From: Faucicola osloensis_B
GTDB taxonomy: Bacteria; Pseudomonadota; Gammaproteobacteria; Pseudomonadales; Moraxellaceae
Length of the DNA: 64,000 nt
NCBI GenBank assembly: GCA_964211495.1
Contig: CAXORL010000004.1
Coordinates: 124,001-188,000 of the forward strand
Direction of reading: 5' to 3'
The translations under genes and the position numbers were made by a program. Position 1 is the stretch's first letter. The number at the start of each line of letters is the position of its first letter. The notes beneath the pieces were generated by a model that was not told the origin of the DNA, searched no databases, and worked only from the letters and a program-made list of their open reading frames with translations. Shown here one piece after another: positions 35,796-44,839 of this stretch.

Positions 35796-37376
35796 TTAAT
35801 GCTCACGGGTGGCGCTAAAGGTAATTTCTGGATAACGTTCTTCCATTAATTTAAGATTAACCCGGCTTGGGGCAAGATAGGTCAAATACCCACCACCATC
35901 GACCGATAATTGGTCGTGGGCTTTTTTCTTAAACTTCTCAAACGCCACTTTATCATCACAATGCACCCAGCGCACCGTCGCAATCGACACAGGCTCAAAG
36001 GTACATTGCACTTTATATTCTTCAAGCAGGCGATGCGCGACTACTTCAAACTGTAGCACCCCTACCGCGCCCAAAATCAAATCATTGTTGATTTGCGGCA
36101 TAAATACTTGGGTTGCACCTTCTTCTGATAGCTGCTGTAGACCTTTTTGCAGTTGTTTTGACTTAAGTGGGTCTTTAAGTACCACACGGCGAAACAATTC
36201 TGGTGCAAAGTGGGGAATGCCTGTGAAATTTAAAGTCTCACCTTCAGTAAAGCTATCGCCAATTTGGATGGTGCCGTGATTGTGTAAGCCGATGATATCG
36301 CCCGAATACGCTTCTTCCAGCGCTTCGCGGTCACCTGCCAAAAATGTCAAGGCATCTGAGATACGCACTTCTTTGCCCAAGCGCACATGTTTCATTTTCA
36401 TGCCTTTTTCGTACTTGCCTGAACACACCCGCATAAAGGCAATACGGTCACGGTGTTTTGGGTCCATGTTGGCTTGGATTTTAAACACAAAGCCGGAGAA
36501 TTTTTCTTCATCGGCTTTGACGGTGCGTTCAACGGTGTCATGGTCTTTTGGCGCTGGGGCATATTGGGTCAGTACATCAAGCACCATGTTAATCCCAAAG
36601 TTACCCAACGCCGTACCAAATAACACCGGCGTTTGTTTACCGGTCAAAAACTCATCGACATCCCAATCTTCATGTGCCATTTTTGCAAGCTCTAGGCTTT
36701 CTTCAAATTCACGGAAGGCAATTTCACCGATTCTCTCGCGGACATCTGGATAGTCATAGCCGTCACGGCTCTCAATCTCGACAATCTCAGTACCATGACC
36801 TTTTTGGTAAAAGTAGGTTTTATCCTCGCTGATGTTGTACACCCCAACAAAATGCTGACCTGTACCAATCGGCCACGTCATCGGCACACATTGGATTTTT
36901 AGGACGTTTTCAATTTCATCAAGCAGTGATAGTGGGTCACGGATTTCGCGGTCAAGCTTGTTAACAAATGAGATAATCGGCGTGTCACGCATCCGACATA
37001 CTTCCATCAGCTTGATGGTTCGTTCTTCGACCCCTTTTGCCCCATCAATCACCATCAGTGCGCTGTCCACCGCGGTTAAGGTACGATAGGTATCTTCTGA
37101 AAAGTCGGCGTGACCTGGGGTGTCTAGCAGATTGACCATGTTATCGGCATAGGGAAACTGCATTACCGAGGTGGTAATTGAGATACCACGCTCTTGCTCC
37201 ATGCTCATCCAGTCAGATGTCGCGTGTTTGTCGGTTTTGCGTGATTTGACTTCACCTGCGCGCTGAATTGCTTGCCCCCACAGCAGTAATTTTTCAGTCA
37301 TGGTGGTTTTACCGGCATCGGGGTGCGAGATAATAGCAAAAGTGCGGCGTTTGGCGATTTCAGAATGTAGTGACAT
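35796..37376 (-). CDS. prfC: Peptide chain release factor 3
   Basis: Translational GTPase that recycles RF1/RF2 from the ribosome after termination. The 526 residues have G1 ISHPDAGKTTMTEKL, the switch region around DWMSMEQERGISITTSVMQF, G3 LLDTPGHADFSEDTYRTL and G4 SFVNKLDREIRDP. Domain II and III elements follow (GLHNHGTIQIGDSFTEGE, GAVGVLQFEVVAHRL). The length is standard. A DUF596-like gene follows in the same orientation after 5 bases. It is divergent from the AI-2E family gene. Confidence 0.97.
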   Translation of the reverse strand: MSLHSEIAKRRTFAIISHPDAGKTTMTEKLLLWGQAIQRAGEVKSRKTDKHATSDWMSMEQERGISITTSVMQFPYADNMVNLLDTPGHADFSEDTYRTLTAVDSALMVIDGAKGVEERTIKLMEVCRMRDTPIISFVNKLDREIRDPLSLLDEIENVLKIQCVPMTWPIGTGQHFVGVYNISEDKTYFYQKGHGTEIVEIESRDGYDYPDVRERIGEIAFREFEESLELAKMAHEDWDVDEFLTGKQTPVLFGTALGNFGINMVLDVLTQYAPAPKDHDTVERTVKADEEKFSGFVFKIQANMDPKHRDRIAFMRVCSGKYEKGMKMKHVRLGKEVRISDALTFLAGDREALEEAYSGDIIGLHNHGTIQIGDSFTEGETLNFTGIPHFAPELFRRVVLKDPLKSKQLQKGLQQLSEEGATQVFMPQINNDLILGAVGVLQFEVVAHRLLEEYKVQCTFEPVSIATVRWVHCDDKVAFEKFKKKAHDQLSVDGGGYLTYLAPSRVNLKLMEERYPEITFSATREH

Positions 37377-37507
37377 AGTGTTTGACTTAAAAGTAGCGAG
37401 GCTTGATAACCGATAAAAGAAAGAATAAAAAAGATGGCATATTGTAGCCGATTTTACGTTTGATTGCGATTTTCACGGGTTATTATTGCGCATCGCGCGC
37501 GCGATTT

Positions 37508-37523
37508 TGACAAAATTTTGTCA
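37508..37523. promoter_or_regulatory. 16-bp palindrome between prfC and the AI-2E family gene
   Basis: Perfect palindrome TGACAAAATTTTGTCA in the divergent promoter region, about 75 bases upstream of the rightward gene and 130 upstream of prfC. It is operator-like; the regulator is unknown. Confidence 0.5.
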
Positions 37524-37588
37524 TAAATCTAATACTTTAATCACTAAAATTGTGTTAGTTTTATCTCATCTTTTTTTATCTTGTTAAG

Positions 37589-38746
37589 ATGTTATTTATG
37601 ACCGCTGAACCACTTGGCAACAATCCTGAACCCGCACTTGAAAATAAAAACAACGCTTCGACCAGTGCTCATTTGGGCGATCCTTTTTTGACCAATGATC
37701 GGTTACAGTGGTCAGATATGAAAAGTTTTTTGTTAGCGATCAGCAGTGTGATTGTTGTCTGGCTGCCTGTGCTATTGCTACACCTGACTTTAGTGCTTTT
37801 TGCCACCTTAATTACTTATGCGCTGATTCGCGGCATTGCTGGCTGGATTCATCGGCATGTCATTGCCTATATGCATAGCGCCTCGCGTCAGCAGCGTATG
37901 GGTAAAGTGGCAGAATGGTTTGCTATTGCCATTTTGGCGACCATAATTTCGCTTACTGTGTATGTATTTGGCGATTGGATTGCTGATAAAGCGAGTGTTG
38001 ATGTCTTCAATAAGCTTATCCGACAGATATTGGACATATTTGACCAGCTTCATACCCTACTACCCGCAAGTATCTCTCAGCATCTACCCATTTCAGTCAG
38101 TTCATTTCAAGCTATGCTCATGAGTACTATCAAAAGTCATGCGCCACAACTACAGTTAGTGGGTATTCATACGTTACGCGGACTTGGTTATGTGCTAGCG
38201 GGTGTCGTGATTGGTTGTATTGTGGCACTGCAAGTACCTGTGAATAGCGCAGCGCATAAAACCCCATTTACCCAGCATTTGCGCCAAAAATTTGATGAAC
38301 TTATCACGGGGTTTAATGATGTGTTTTTTGCACAAGTCAAAATCTCTAGTATCAATACCATCTTAACTTCGGTGTTTTTGCTAGGGATATTACCTATACT
38401 CGGTCATCCGCTACCGATGGCTTGGACGGTTGTGCTTATCACCTTTTGTGCAGGGCTATTCCCTGTTGTTGGTAATTTGGTCTCAAACATTGTCATCGTC
38501 TTGCTTAGCCTGACTCACGGGCTTGCCATCAGCATTTTATCGCTTGTGTGGTTGGTGAGCATTCATAAACTTGAATACTTTTTAAATGCGCAAATCATTG
38601 GTCATAAAATCCGAGCGTCTGCTTGGGAATTGTTGTTATTTATTTTGGTGCTTGAAGCGACGTTTGGGTTGGCGGGACTTATTAGTGCGCCAGTGATTTA
38701 TGCCCAAATCAAACGCATTTTGGCAGATAGAGGCTGGGTTATATAA
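37589..38746 (+). CDS. AI-2E family transporter (PerM/UPF0118)
   Basis: Inner-membrane protein of about 385 residues with around eight helices and a central extracytoplasmic region. The family pattern is seen in FLLAISSVIVVWLPVLLLHLTLVLFATLITYALI, the long middle domain, and the C-terminal HGLAISILSLVWLVSIHKLEYFLNAQIIGHKI and FGLAGLISAPVIYAQIKRIL. Members include putative autoinducer-2 exporters and sodium/proton antiporters, so the substrate is open. The start is ATG 37589 or ATG 37598, both weak. The N-terminal 40 residues are polar and unusual. Confidence 0.82.
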   Translation: MLFMTAEPLGNNPEPALENKNNASTSAHLGDPFLTNDRLQWSDMKSFLLAISSVIVVWLPVLLLHLTLVLFATLITYALIRGIAGWIHRHVIAYMHSASRQQRMGKVAEWFAIAILATIISLTVYVFGDWIADKASVDVFNKLIRQILDIFDQLHTLLPASISQHLPISVSSFQAMLMSTIKSHAPQLQLVGIHTLRGLGYVLAGVVIGCIVALQVPVNSAAHKTPFTQHLRQKFDELITGFNDVFFAQVKISSINTILTSVFLLGILPILGHPLPMAWTVVLITFCAGLFPVVGNLVSNIVIVLLSLTHGLAISILSLVWLVSIHKLEYFLNAQIIGHKIRASAWELLLFILVLEATFGLAGLISAPVIYAQIKRILADRGWVI

Positions 38747-39093
38747 ACGCCCCTACTGGCTACAGGACTCATTAATAAATAATTTGCCCAATAAATTGAA
38801 TTTTTAAATCTTATCGCCATTAATAACAGAACACGGCTTTATTGTTACAGTGTTGTATGGTTGAATGATTAAAAATGTGTTTTAACATCTATAACTGCCA
38901 AACTTTTAATGATTGATGCTACAATTTACATTAACATTTTTTGGCGTATTTTGAGGTTTAGCCAAAAATTGAAAGATTTTCACGGTAATTGTAGTGAAAA
39001 ATCCTAGCGATTTTGATTTCTGGCAATTTTTAATTTATTGTGCCAAAAAAGCGATTTGCCAATCCATTCATTGATTCATAAGGAATTTTAGCG
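38747..39093 (+). other. Leader region of slyD with three hairpins
   Basis: 347 bases without a gene. Three successive inverted repeats precede slyD: TTTTTGGC/GCCAAAAA (38937-38968), GATTTTCAC/GTGAAAAATC (38975-39003), and TGGCAA/TTGTGCCA (about 39025-39049). None has a T-run. They may be a structured 5' untranslated leader. AAGGAATT is the slyD RBS. Confidence 0.5.
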
Positions 39094-39582
39094 ATGTCTA
39101 CTATCAATAATAACAACGTTGTACATTTTCATTACACCTTAAAAGACGACGAAGGTAACGTCATTGACCAATCACCAGAAGGTCAACCTTTAGCGTATTT
39201 ACATGGCTACCAAAACATTATTCCAGGTCTTGAGTCACAATTGGCGGGCAAATCAGTGGGCGACAAATTTACTGCAAGCATTGAACCTGTAGACGCTTAT
39301 GGCGAATTTGATGATGCGGCAGTACAAGAAGTCCCACGCGAAAATTTCCAAGGCGTTGAAGATATCCAACCAGGTATGCAGTTCCAATCGCAAACTGAAG
39401 ACGGTCATGTGATGTTGGTCACTGTGAAAGATGTACAAGAGGACAAAGTGATTGTTGATGCTAACCATCCTTTAGCGGGCAAAAAACTTCATTTTGATGT
39501 GGAAGTGGCAAGCATTCGTGATGCATCAGATGAAGAGTTGCAACACGGTCATGTACACGGTGCAGGCGGTCATCACCACTAA
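39094..39582 (+). CDS. slyD: FKBP-type peptidyl-prolyl isomerase SlyD
   Basis: Cytoplasmic prolyl isomerase/chaperone of 162 residues with FKBP and insert-in-flap (IF) domains. Seen are VVHFHYTLKDDEGNVIDQS, PLAYLHGYQNIIPGLESQLAGKSVGDKF, the flap VDAYGEFDDAAVQEVPRENF and DANHPLAGKKLHFDVEV. The C-terminus is His-rich (HGHVHGAGGHHH) and likely binds nickel or zinc, as in E. coli SlyD, though shorter. It is a single gene with a structured leader and a strong terminator. Confidence 0.93.
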   Translation: MSTINNNNVVHFHYTLKDDEGNVIDQSPEGQPLAYLHGYQNIIPGLESQLAGKSVGDKFTASIEPVDAYGEFDDAAVQEVPRENFQGVEDIQPGMQFQSQTEDGHVMLVTVKDVQEDKVIVDANHPLAGKKLHFDVEVASIRDASDEELQHGHVHGAGGHHH

Positions 39583-39612
39583 GTTATTATGAAATCTTAG
39601 AAAGATTAGATG

Positions 39613-39642
39613 GAAGGCTATATTTATAGCCTTCTTTTTTTT
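39613..39642 (+). terminator. Terminator of slyD
   Basis: Arms GAAGGCTATA and TAGCCTTC around a short loop, followed by eight T, 30 bases after the slyD stop. Confidence 0.92.
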
Positions 39643-39798
39643 GTGCAAAATTTTAGGTTGTTTAGGCTGTAAAGTTATTGTCTGCCGTGTAAGAAAAGTT
39701 TGATATTATTTACAAAATCATTGATTTAGTTACGTTTTTTGATGCTTTACTACAGTTTTTACCACACACTTTGCGCTCAATTTTAGCATAATAGTTTT

Positions 39799-39848
39799 AT
39801 ACCCAACGAACAATCCAAGAAATAATAAAGACCCAGGATTGGGTATAT
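39799..39848 (+). promoter_or_regulatory. Inverted repeat upstream of the CsbD-like gene
   Basis: Arms ATACCCAA and TTGGGTAT separated by about 34 bases, roughly 50 bases before the csbD-like ATG. It may be an operator pair or a leader structure; nothing else is seen in this 318-base gap apart from the slyD terminator. Confidence 0.4.
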
Positions 39849-39900
39849 ATTTTTAGTTATTTATATAGCATTAAACTAATTACAAAAAAGGATACTACTC

Positions 39901-40110
39901 ATGAACGAGAATACAATTAAAGGCCAATGGGAACAAGTTAAAGGCGCCGTAAAAGAAACTTGGGGTGACTTAACTGATGATGAAATCACCCAATTGGAAG
40001 GTAATCGCCAAAAGCTATCAGGTAAAATCCAAGAGCGTTATGGCCGCGCCGAAGATGTGGTAGAAAAAGAAATCGATGACTGGTCAACCCGTCACAACTA
40101 TCGTTTCTAG
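39901..40110 (+). CDS. CsbD-family stress protein
   Basis: Small hydrophilic protein of 69 residues of the CsbD (YjbJ) family. It starts MNENTIKGQWEQVKGAVKETWG and has the repeats DLTDDEITQLEGNRQKLSGKIQERYG; it ends EIDDWSTRHNYRF. Members accumulate in stationary phase and under osmotic or general stress; the molecular role is unknown. A strong RBS (AAGGATA) is present. A terminator hairpin follows directly. Confidence 0.92.
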   Translation: MNENTIKGQWEQVKGAVKETWGDLTDDEITQLEGNRQKLSGKIQERYGRAEDVVEKEIDDWSTRHNYRF

Positions 40111-40137
40111 AATAAACTAAACCCTCCTCCAAAGTAA

Positions 40138-40165
40138 AAAAGCCATATCATCTGATATGGCTTCT
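40138..40165 (+). terminator. Terminator of the CsbD-like gene
   Basis: Arms AAGCCATATCA and TGATATGGCTT with a minimal loop; the T-run is imperfect (CTTTACC). Confidence 0.75.
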
Positions 40166-40443
40166 TTACCCGCTATCCTAGCATCACTGACCTCATCCTT
40201 AAGGTCCTTACTAACTGGTAGTGAATGTCTTGACTCATCCTAAGTCTCACTCCACGTGTTTATCAAGCATCATTCCTTAACACTACGATAAACCATTCCT
40301 TTATTGGCAATTCTGTCCCTATCTCAATCCTTGAGAACCATCCCTGTGCCGTTGAATGTATTATTACAAAATTTACCATTCGGTAACAGTCGTACAAACG
40401 TCAATGCATGTAAGCTTTTGCTTACATGCATTTTTGCCATTAG
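40166..40443. other. Unexplained gap with a strong stem-loop
   Basis: About 280 bases between a terminator and the prc stop, C-rich on the plus strand and without a plausible frame. At 40403-40435, arms AATGCATGTAAGC and GCTTACATGCATT form a perfect 13-bp stem with a TTTT loop, followed on the plus strand by TTT. This T-run points rightward, although the nearest gene end (prc) is leftward, so an undetected rightward transcript or a small RNA ending here is possible. Confidence 0.45.
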
Positions 40444-42627
40444 TTAGGGGCGCTGGTTGTTGGCTGTCTGTGCATCAAGCATCACATTAGCCGCTTCAAT
40501 CACAAATGCTTCACTTTCAGGAAGCTTCGGACGTTCGGCTTGTTTTAGACGGCTACGGACTTCTAACTCTGCATCTTGCGCAGCTTGGTACGCTGTCCAC
40601 GTGCTATAGGGGCTTTCCCCATTGGCTTGGCGTCTCGCATTTTCTGCCGCCAACATTTTTGCCTCAATGTTTTTGCGGAAAGTACGGCGGTCATTGATGT
40701 CTAATTTGACAGGTTTCTTATCATCTTCCTCATTACGGATTCTGTTGAGTTGGCTTAGATAAGCGAACTGGGCATTGGCTGCTTGACGCTGCTGTGACAA
40801 GGCATTGAGTGATTGCAAGGTCTCACGGGAATAGTTACCCGCAGGTTGGTACAGCGCGGCACGAATGGTATCCCACGCCAATGGGTTTTTCATGCTACGT
40901 TCACCAAACTCCATGCCTTCATAGATATTGACTAAGCGCACATCGGGCACCACGCCTTTATTTTGGGTACTGCCGCCAGTGATACGGTAGAACTTGCGCT
41001 GGGTTAAGGTTGCTGACCCTAAGGCAAGGTTATCAAGCTGAATTTGTGCTGAGCCTTTACCTGTGGTCGTGCTGCCGACAATCAGACCGCGACCATAATC
41101 TTGAATCGCTGCCGCAAAAATCTCGCTGGCTGATGCCGAGCCTTGATTAATGAGTACAGTCATCGGACCTGTATATAGCTGCTTACCTTTATCTTCGTCT
41201 TCATATACTTGGATATTACCGCGGTTATCACGAATCTGTACCAGCGGACCTGACTTGATGAATAAGCCAATCATTTTGGCGACTTCATCGAGTGAGCCAC
41301 CTGGGTCATCACGCAGGTCTACCACTAGGCCATCAATATTTTGCTGGTTCAAGGCTTTTAACGCGTTTTCCGTATCAATGCTGACACTACGATAGTCTTC
41401 TCCCGCACGACGGGCTTTATAGTTGAGATAAAAGCTTGGGATTTCTAGCACACCGATTTTTTTGGCTTGTCCGTTTTTATCTTTGATACTAATCACCCGA
41501 TGATTGACGCCCGATTCTTCTTGCTGAATCACATCACGTATGAGGGTGACATTACGCGCGCTACTGTCTGGGGTATTAGGCGCTTTGACGCGCACGGTGA
41601 CAGATGAACCTTTTTTACCGCGAATGAGGTTCACTACTTCACGTGTCGAATAACCGACGGTATCGACCATGCCTTTATCTTCAGTCGATACGCCGATGAT
41701 TAAGTCATTGGGTTTGATTTGACCCGAACGAGCGGCAGGCCCGCCATCAACTAAGCTGATAATACGGGTGTAGTCAGGATTCTTGCGATCGGGCTGAATC
41801 GAGACACCGATACCGACCAATTCAAGCGTCGATTGGATTTGCATCTCATTGGCTTGCACGGGGGCAAAATAATTACTGTGCGGGTCATAGGCTGCCATCG
41901 CTGCATTTAATAGGGTTTCAACGATTTGGTCGCTATCGATACGCTGTAGCTGCGCATATTGGCGCTTTAAACGCTGGTCTAGCACTTGGCTTGGTGAGCG
42001 CGTTTCGTTTTTGACTAAATCACTGGCGTTGTATTTATCGGCATTTTCTTGCAAAAACTTGTCTTTGTTTTTGTCTTCATCTTGATTGATGGTCATGCCA
42101 ATTAATTGGTAGGTCAGCTGTTTGCGCCAAAAATCGCGTTGTTCGGCAACGGTTTTAAAACGTGGCAATTTTTCACGGTTCATAATGACCGTTTCATTGC
42201 TCTGTAAGCTCACAGGGGATTTTAACAAGCTATCGGCAAAGCTGTAATACGCTTTTGAGCGCTCAATAAAACGCTGATAGATTTCAAAACCCGCTTTTAA
42301 ATCACCGCGCTTGAGATAATCGGCAAAACTATTGCCATATTTTTGGGTAAATTCATCGATATCGGACTGCAAAAACACGCTATGATTGGGGTCAAGTGCA
42401 TCAAAATAGTCGCCTAAAATTTGCTTGCCCGTTGCAGCGTCCATTTTTTTATCTAGATAATGGCTACGATCCAACAACGCTGCGACTTGCCGAGTCACCT
42501 GCCGCTGCTCGTTATTGATCTGTCCGACGCTCGTCGATGCTGCAATGGCGGTTTGGTAACTTTGTCCCAGTATCGCCCCACCCATCAACAGGGCAAATAC
42601 ACTGGCGGTAAGTTGTTTGTATTGCAT
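40444..42627 (-). CDS. prc: Tail-specific protease Prc (C-terminal processing peptidase)
   Basis: Periplasmic serine protease of the S41 family that degrades or trims envelope proteins. The ATG at 42627, with AAGGAAAG upstream, gives 727 residues with a signal peptide (FALLMGGAILGQSYQTAIAA). The order is: N-terminal helical domain with LDPNHSVFLQSDIDEF; PDZ (about 240-340, LVGIGVSIQ and GGPAARSGQIKPNDLIIGV); and catalytic core with DLRDDPGGSLDEVAKMIGLF, Ser in NQGSASASEIFAAA and Lys in STTTGKGSAQ. A Prc-type C-terminal domain (DUF3340) follows. The longer open frame upstream lacks an RBS. It may share control with proS, but a terminator separates them. Confidence 0.95.
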   Translation of the reverse strand: MQYKQLTASVFALLMGGAILGQSYQTAIAASTSVGQINNEQRQVTRQVAALLDRSHYLDKKMDAATGKQILGDYFDALDPNHSVFLQSDIDEFTQKYGNSFADYLKRGDLKAGFEIYQRFIERSKAYYSFADSLLKSPVSLQSNETVIMNREKLPRFKTVAEQRDFWRKQLTYQLIGMTINQDEDKNKDKFLQENADKYNASDLVKNETRSPSQVLDQRLKRQYAQLQRIDSDQIVETLLNAAMAAYDPHSNYFAPVQANEMQIQSTLELVGIGVSIQPDRKNPDYTRIISLVDGGPAARSGQIKPNDLIIGVSTEDKGMVDTVGYSTREVVNLIRGKKGSSVTVRVKAPNTPDSSARNVTLIRDVIQQEESGVNHRVISIKDKNGQAKKIGVLEIPSFYLNYKARRAGEDYRSVSIDTENALKALNQQNIDGLVVDLRDDPGGSLDEVAKMIGLFIKSGPLVQIRDNRGNIQVYEDEDKGKQLYTGPMTVLINQGSASASEIFAAAIQDYGRGLIVGSTTTGKGSAQIQLDNLALGSATLTQRKFYRITGGSTQNKGVVPDVRLVNIYEGMEFGERSMKNPLAWDTIRAALYQPAGNYSRETLQSLNALSQQRQAANAQFAYLSQLNRIRNEEDDKKPVKLDINDRRTFRKNIEAKMLAAENARRQANGESPYSTWTAYQAAQDAELEVRSRLKQAERPKLPESEAFVIEAANVMLDAQTANNQRP

Positions 42628-42663
42628 GACTTTCCTTACTCTATTTAATGAAGCGATAAACAG

Positions 42664-42701
42664 AAAAAACTGACAACCCATCTTAGCACTGTCAGTTTTT
42701 C
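42664..42701 (-). terminator. Terminator of proS
   Basis: Arms AAAAACTGACA and TGTCAGTTTTT around a 14-base loop, 78 bases past the leftward proS stop and upstream of prc. Confidence 0.82.
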
Positions 42702-42778
42702 CACACCATACAAAACGTGTAAATGTTCGACTCAAATCATCTATCAAACCTCACCGTTTGTAGCGGTAAGTTGTTGTG

Positions 42779-44539
42779 TTAGCCAATCAATTGATTGTCT
42801 TTAAACAGTTGGTTTAATTGCGCGGCAGTGAGCAATTGTTTTTCACCGTCTTGGCGATTGACATATTCGTATTTCACCTCGCCTGTTTCGCTGATATTTT
42901 TTTCTGAAATAACAATACGATGGGGAATGCCAACGAGCTCTAAATCGGCGAATTTTACCCCTGCGCGCTCGTCTCGGTCATCAAGTAGCACATCAACACC
43001 TTGGGCTTTTAGCTCAGTGTAAAGTGCCTCGGCAAGTTGCATTGCTTTGTCTGTCGCGGCATCTTTCATTTTGCCTTTAATCATCGGTACAATCGCCACA
43101 GTGAATGGCGCAAGGCTCTCACCTGTGCTACTGGTTTTCCAAATGATACCATTGTCATCGTGGTTTTGTTCAATTGCTGCGGCGACGATACGGGTCACGC
43201 CGATACCATAACAGCCCATCATAGTAATGACAGGTTTGCCCTGCTCGCCCATCACCGCACAGTTTAATGCCTTGGCGTATTTGTCACCCAATTGGAAGAT
43301 ATGACCAACTTCGATACCGCGGCGGATTTGTAAATTACCTTGTCCATCTGGGCTTGGATCGCCTGCTACCACGTTGCGAATATCAGCGATTTCGGTGATG
43401 GATGCATCGCGCTCCCAGTTGACGCCTGTGGTATGAAAATCTGGCTTGTTGGCACCGCTAACAAAATCTGATAGCACCGCAGCAGCACGATCTACAATCA
43501 CTGGCATGTTCACATCAAACACCCCGATAAACCCTTTGTGCAGCCCCGCTGCTTGCATCGCCTCTTCGCTCGCCATGGTGAGTGGGGCTTTGACTTGCGC
43601 CAATTTTTCGGCTTTGATTTCATTTAGGGTATGATCGCCCCGTAACACTAACGCGACTAAGGTGGCTTTACCTTCTGCGGTAGGTTCGCCTTCGACGATT
43701 AAAGTTTTGACCGTCTGTGACAATGGCAAACCTAAATGCTGAGCCACTTGCTCACAGGTTGGCATATTGGGCGTGCTGACATCGGCTTTGTCCTGCGTTG
43801 GGGCAGCACGTTCACCGACCGCCACCGCTTCAGCAAGCTCAATATTCGCAGCATAATCTGAGCTATCTGAAAACACAATATCATCTTCACCGCTGCCTGC
43901 GAGGACTTGAAACTCATGCGACGCAAATCCACCAATCGAGCCGGTATCGGCTTGCACCGCACGAAAATCTAACCCAAGACGGGTAAAGATATTATGATAA
44001 GCGCGGTACATATCATCATAGGTGCGCTGTAATGACGGTTGGTCGATATGAAACGAATAGGCATCTTTCATGATAAATTCACGTGAACGCATCACCCCAA
44101 AGCGTGGGCGAATTTCGTCACGAAATTTGGTTTGTACTTGGTAGTAACTCACAGGGAGTTGTTTATAGCTTTTTAGCAAGTTACGCGCGATATCGGTTAT
44201 CACTTCTTCATGCGTTGGACCTAACACAAAGTCACGTTGGTGACGGTCTTTAAACCTAAGCAGTTCAGGACCATAGTCTTCCCAGCGACCTGATTCTTGC
44301 CAAAGCTCGGCCGATTGCACCACAGGCATTAGCAGCTCTTGGCAATTGATGGCATCCATCTCTTCACGGATGATTTTTTTAACTTTTTGTAAGGTTTTTA
44401 GACCCATCGGTAGCCACGTGTAGAGACCCGACGCAGATTTACGAATCATCCCTGCACGGAGCATTAATTGGCTGGATATGATATCGGCATCACTTGGGGT
44501 TTCTTTTAACGTTGCAAAAGTAAATTGACTGGCTCGCAT
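42779..44539 (-). CDS. proS: Prolyl-tRNA synthetase
   Basis: Class II aminoacyl-tRNA synthetase of 586 residues, bacterial type with the YbaK-like editing insert between motifs 2 and 3. Motif 1 lies around GLKTLQKVKKIIREEMD, motif 2 is FRDEIRPRFGVMRSREFIMKDAYSF, and the editing part spans roughly residues 240-390 (TVKTLIVEG, LVLRGDHTLNEIKA). Motif 3 is CYGIGVTRIVAAAIEQ. The anticodon-binding domain is C-terminal. AAGGTG precedes the ATG. It is a single gene with its own terminator. Confidence 0.97.
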   Translation of the reverse strand: MRASQFTFATLKETPSDADIISSQLMLRAGMIRKSASGLYTWLPMGLKTLQKVKKIIREEMDAINCQELLMPVVQSAELWQESGRWEDYGPELLRFKDRHQRDFVLGPTHEEVITDIARNLLKSYKQLPVSYYQVQTKFRDEIRPRFGVMRSREFIMKDAYSFHIDQPSLQRTYDDMYRAYHNIFTRLGLDFRAVQADTGSIGGFASHEFQVLAGSGEDDIVFSDSSDYAANIELAEAVAVGERAAPTQDKADVSTPNMPTCEQVAQHLGLPLSQTVKTLIVEGEPTAEGKATLVALVLRGDHTLNEIKAEKLAQVKAPLTMASEEAMQAAGLHKGFIGVFDVNMPVIVDRAAAVLSDFVSGANKPDFHTTGVNWERDASITEIADIRNVVAGDPSPDGQGNLQIRRGIEVGHIFQLGDKYAKALNCAVMGEQGKPVITMMGCYGIGVTRIVAAAIEQNHDDNGIIWKTSSTGESLAPFTVAIVPMIKGKMKDAATDKAMQLAEALYTELKAQGVDVLLDDRDERAGVKFADLELVGIPHRIVISEKNISETGEVKYEYVNRQDGEKQLLTAAQLNQLFKDNQLIG

Positions 44540-44839
44540 GGCACACCTTGTTTGTACGGCTTGAAATAAGAAAAAAACGAGAATGGATAGACTATTTGGT
44601 AAACCGATTATCTTATTTTATGCCACTGGGTGGTGCAATAGTTTTTTTAATTTTTGCCCAGTCGATGCCGTATTTTTGGATTTAGCATTATTGCGATTAG
44701 CATTTTTGGACATTATGACAATAATAATGACAATTTGGTCATAGCCATTGGCTATTTAAACTAGCTACATTGAAATTATGGCAAGTCATAACCATACAAA
44801 ATAGCATCCACTATTAAATAAACGATTAGGAATGGATAC
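44540..44839. other. Divergent intergenic region proS / DUF4230 gene
   Basis: 300 bases, A/T-rich, with no reading frame or clear hairpin. The RBS TTAGGA for the rightward gene is at its end. Confidence 0.5.

Noticed and set aside
42628..42747. Longer Prc start at 42747
   Set aside because: It would place 40 hydrophilic/Cys-containing residues before a clear signal peptide and run through the proS terminator; the ATG at 42627 has a strong RBS.
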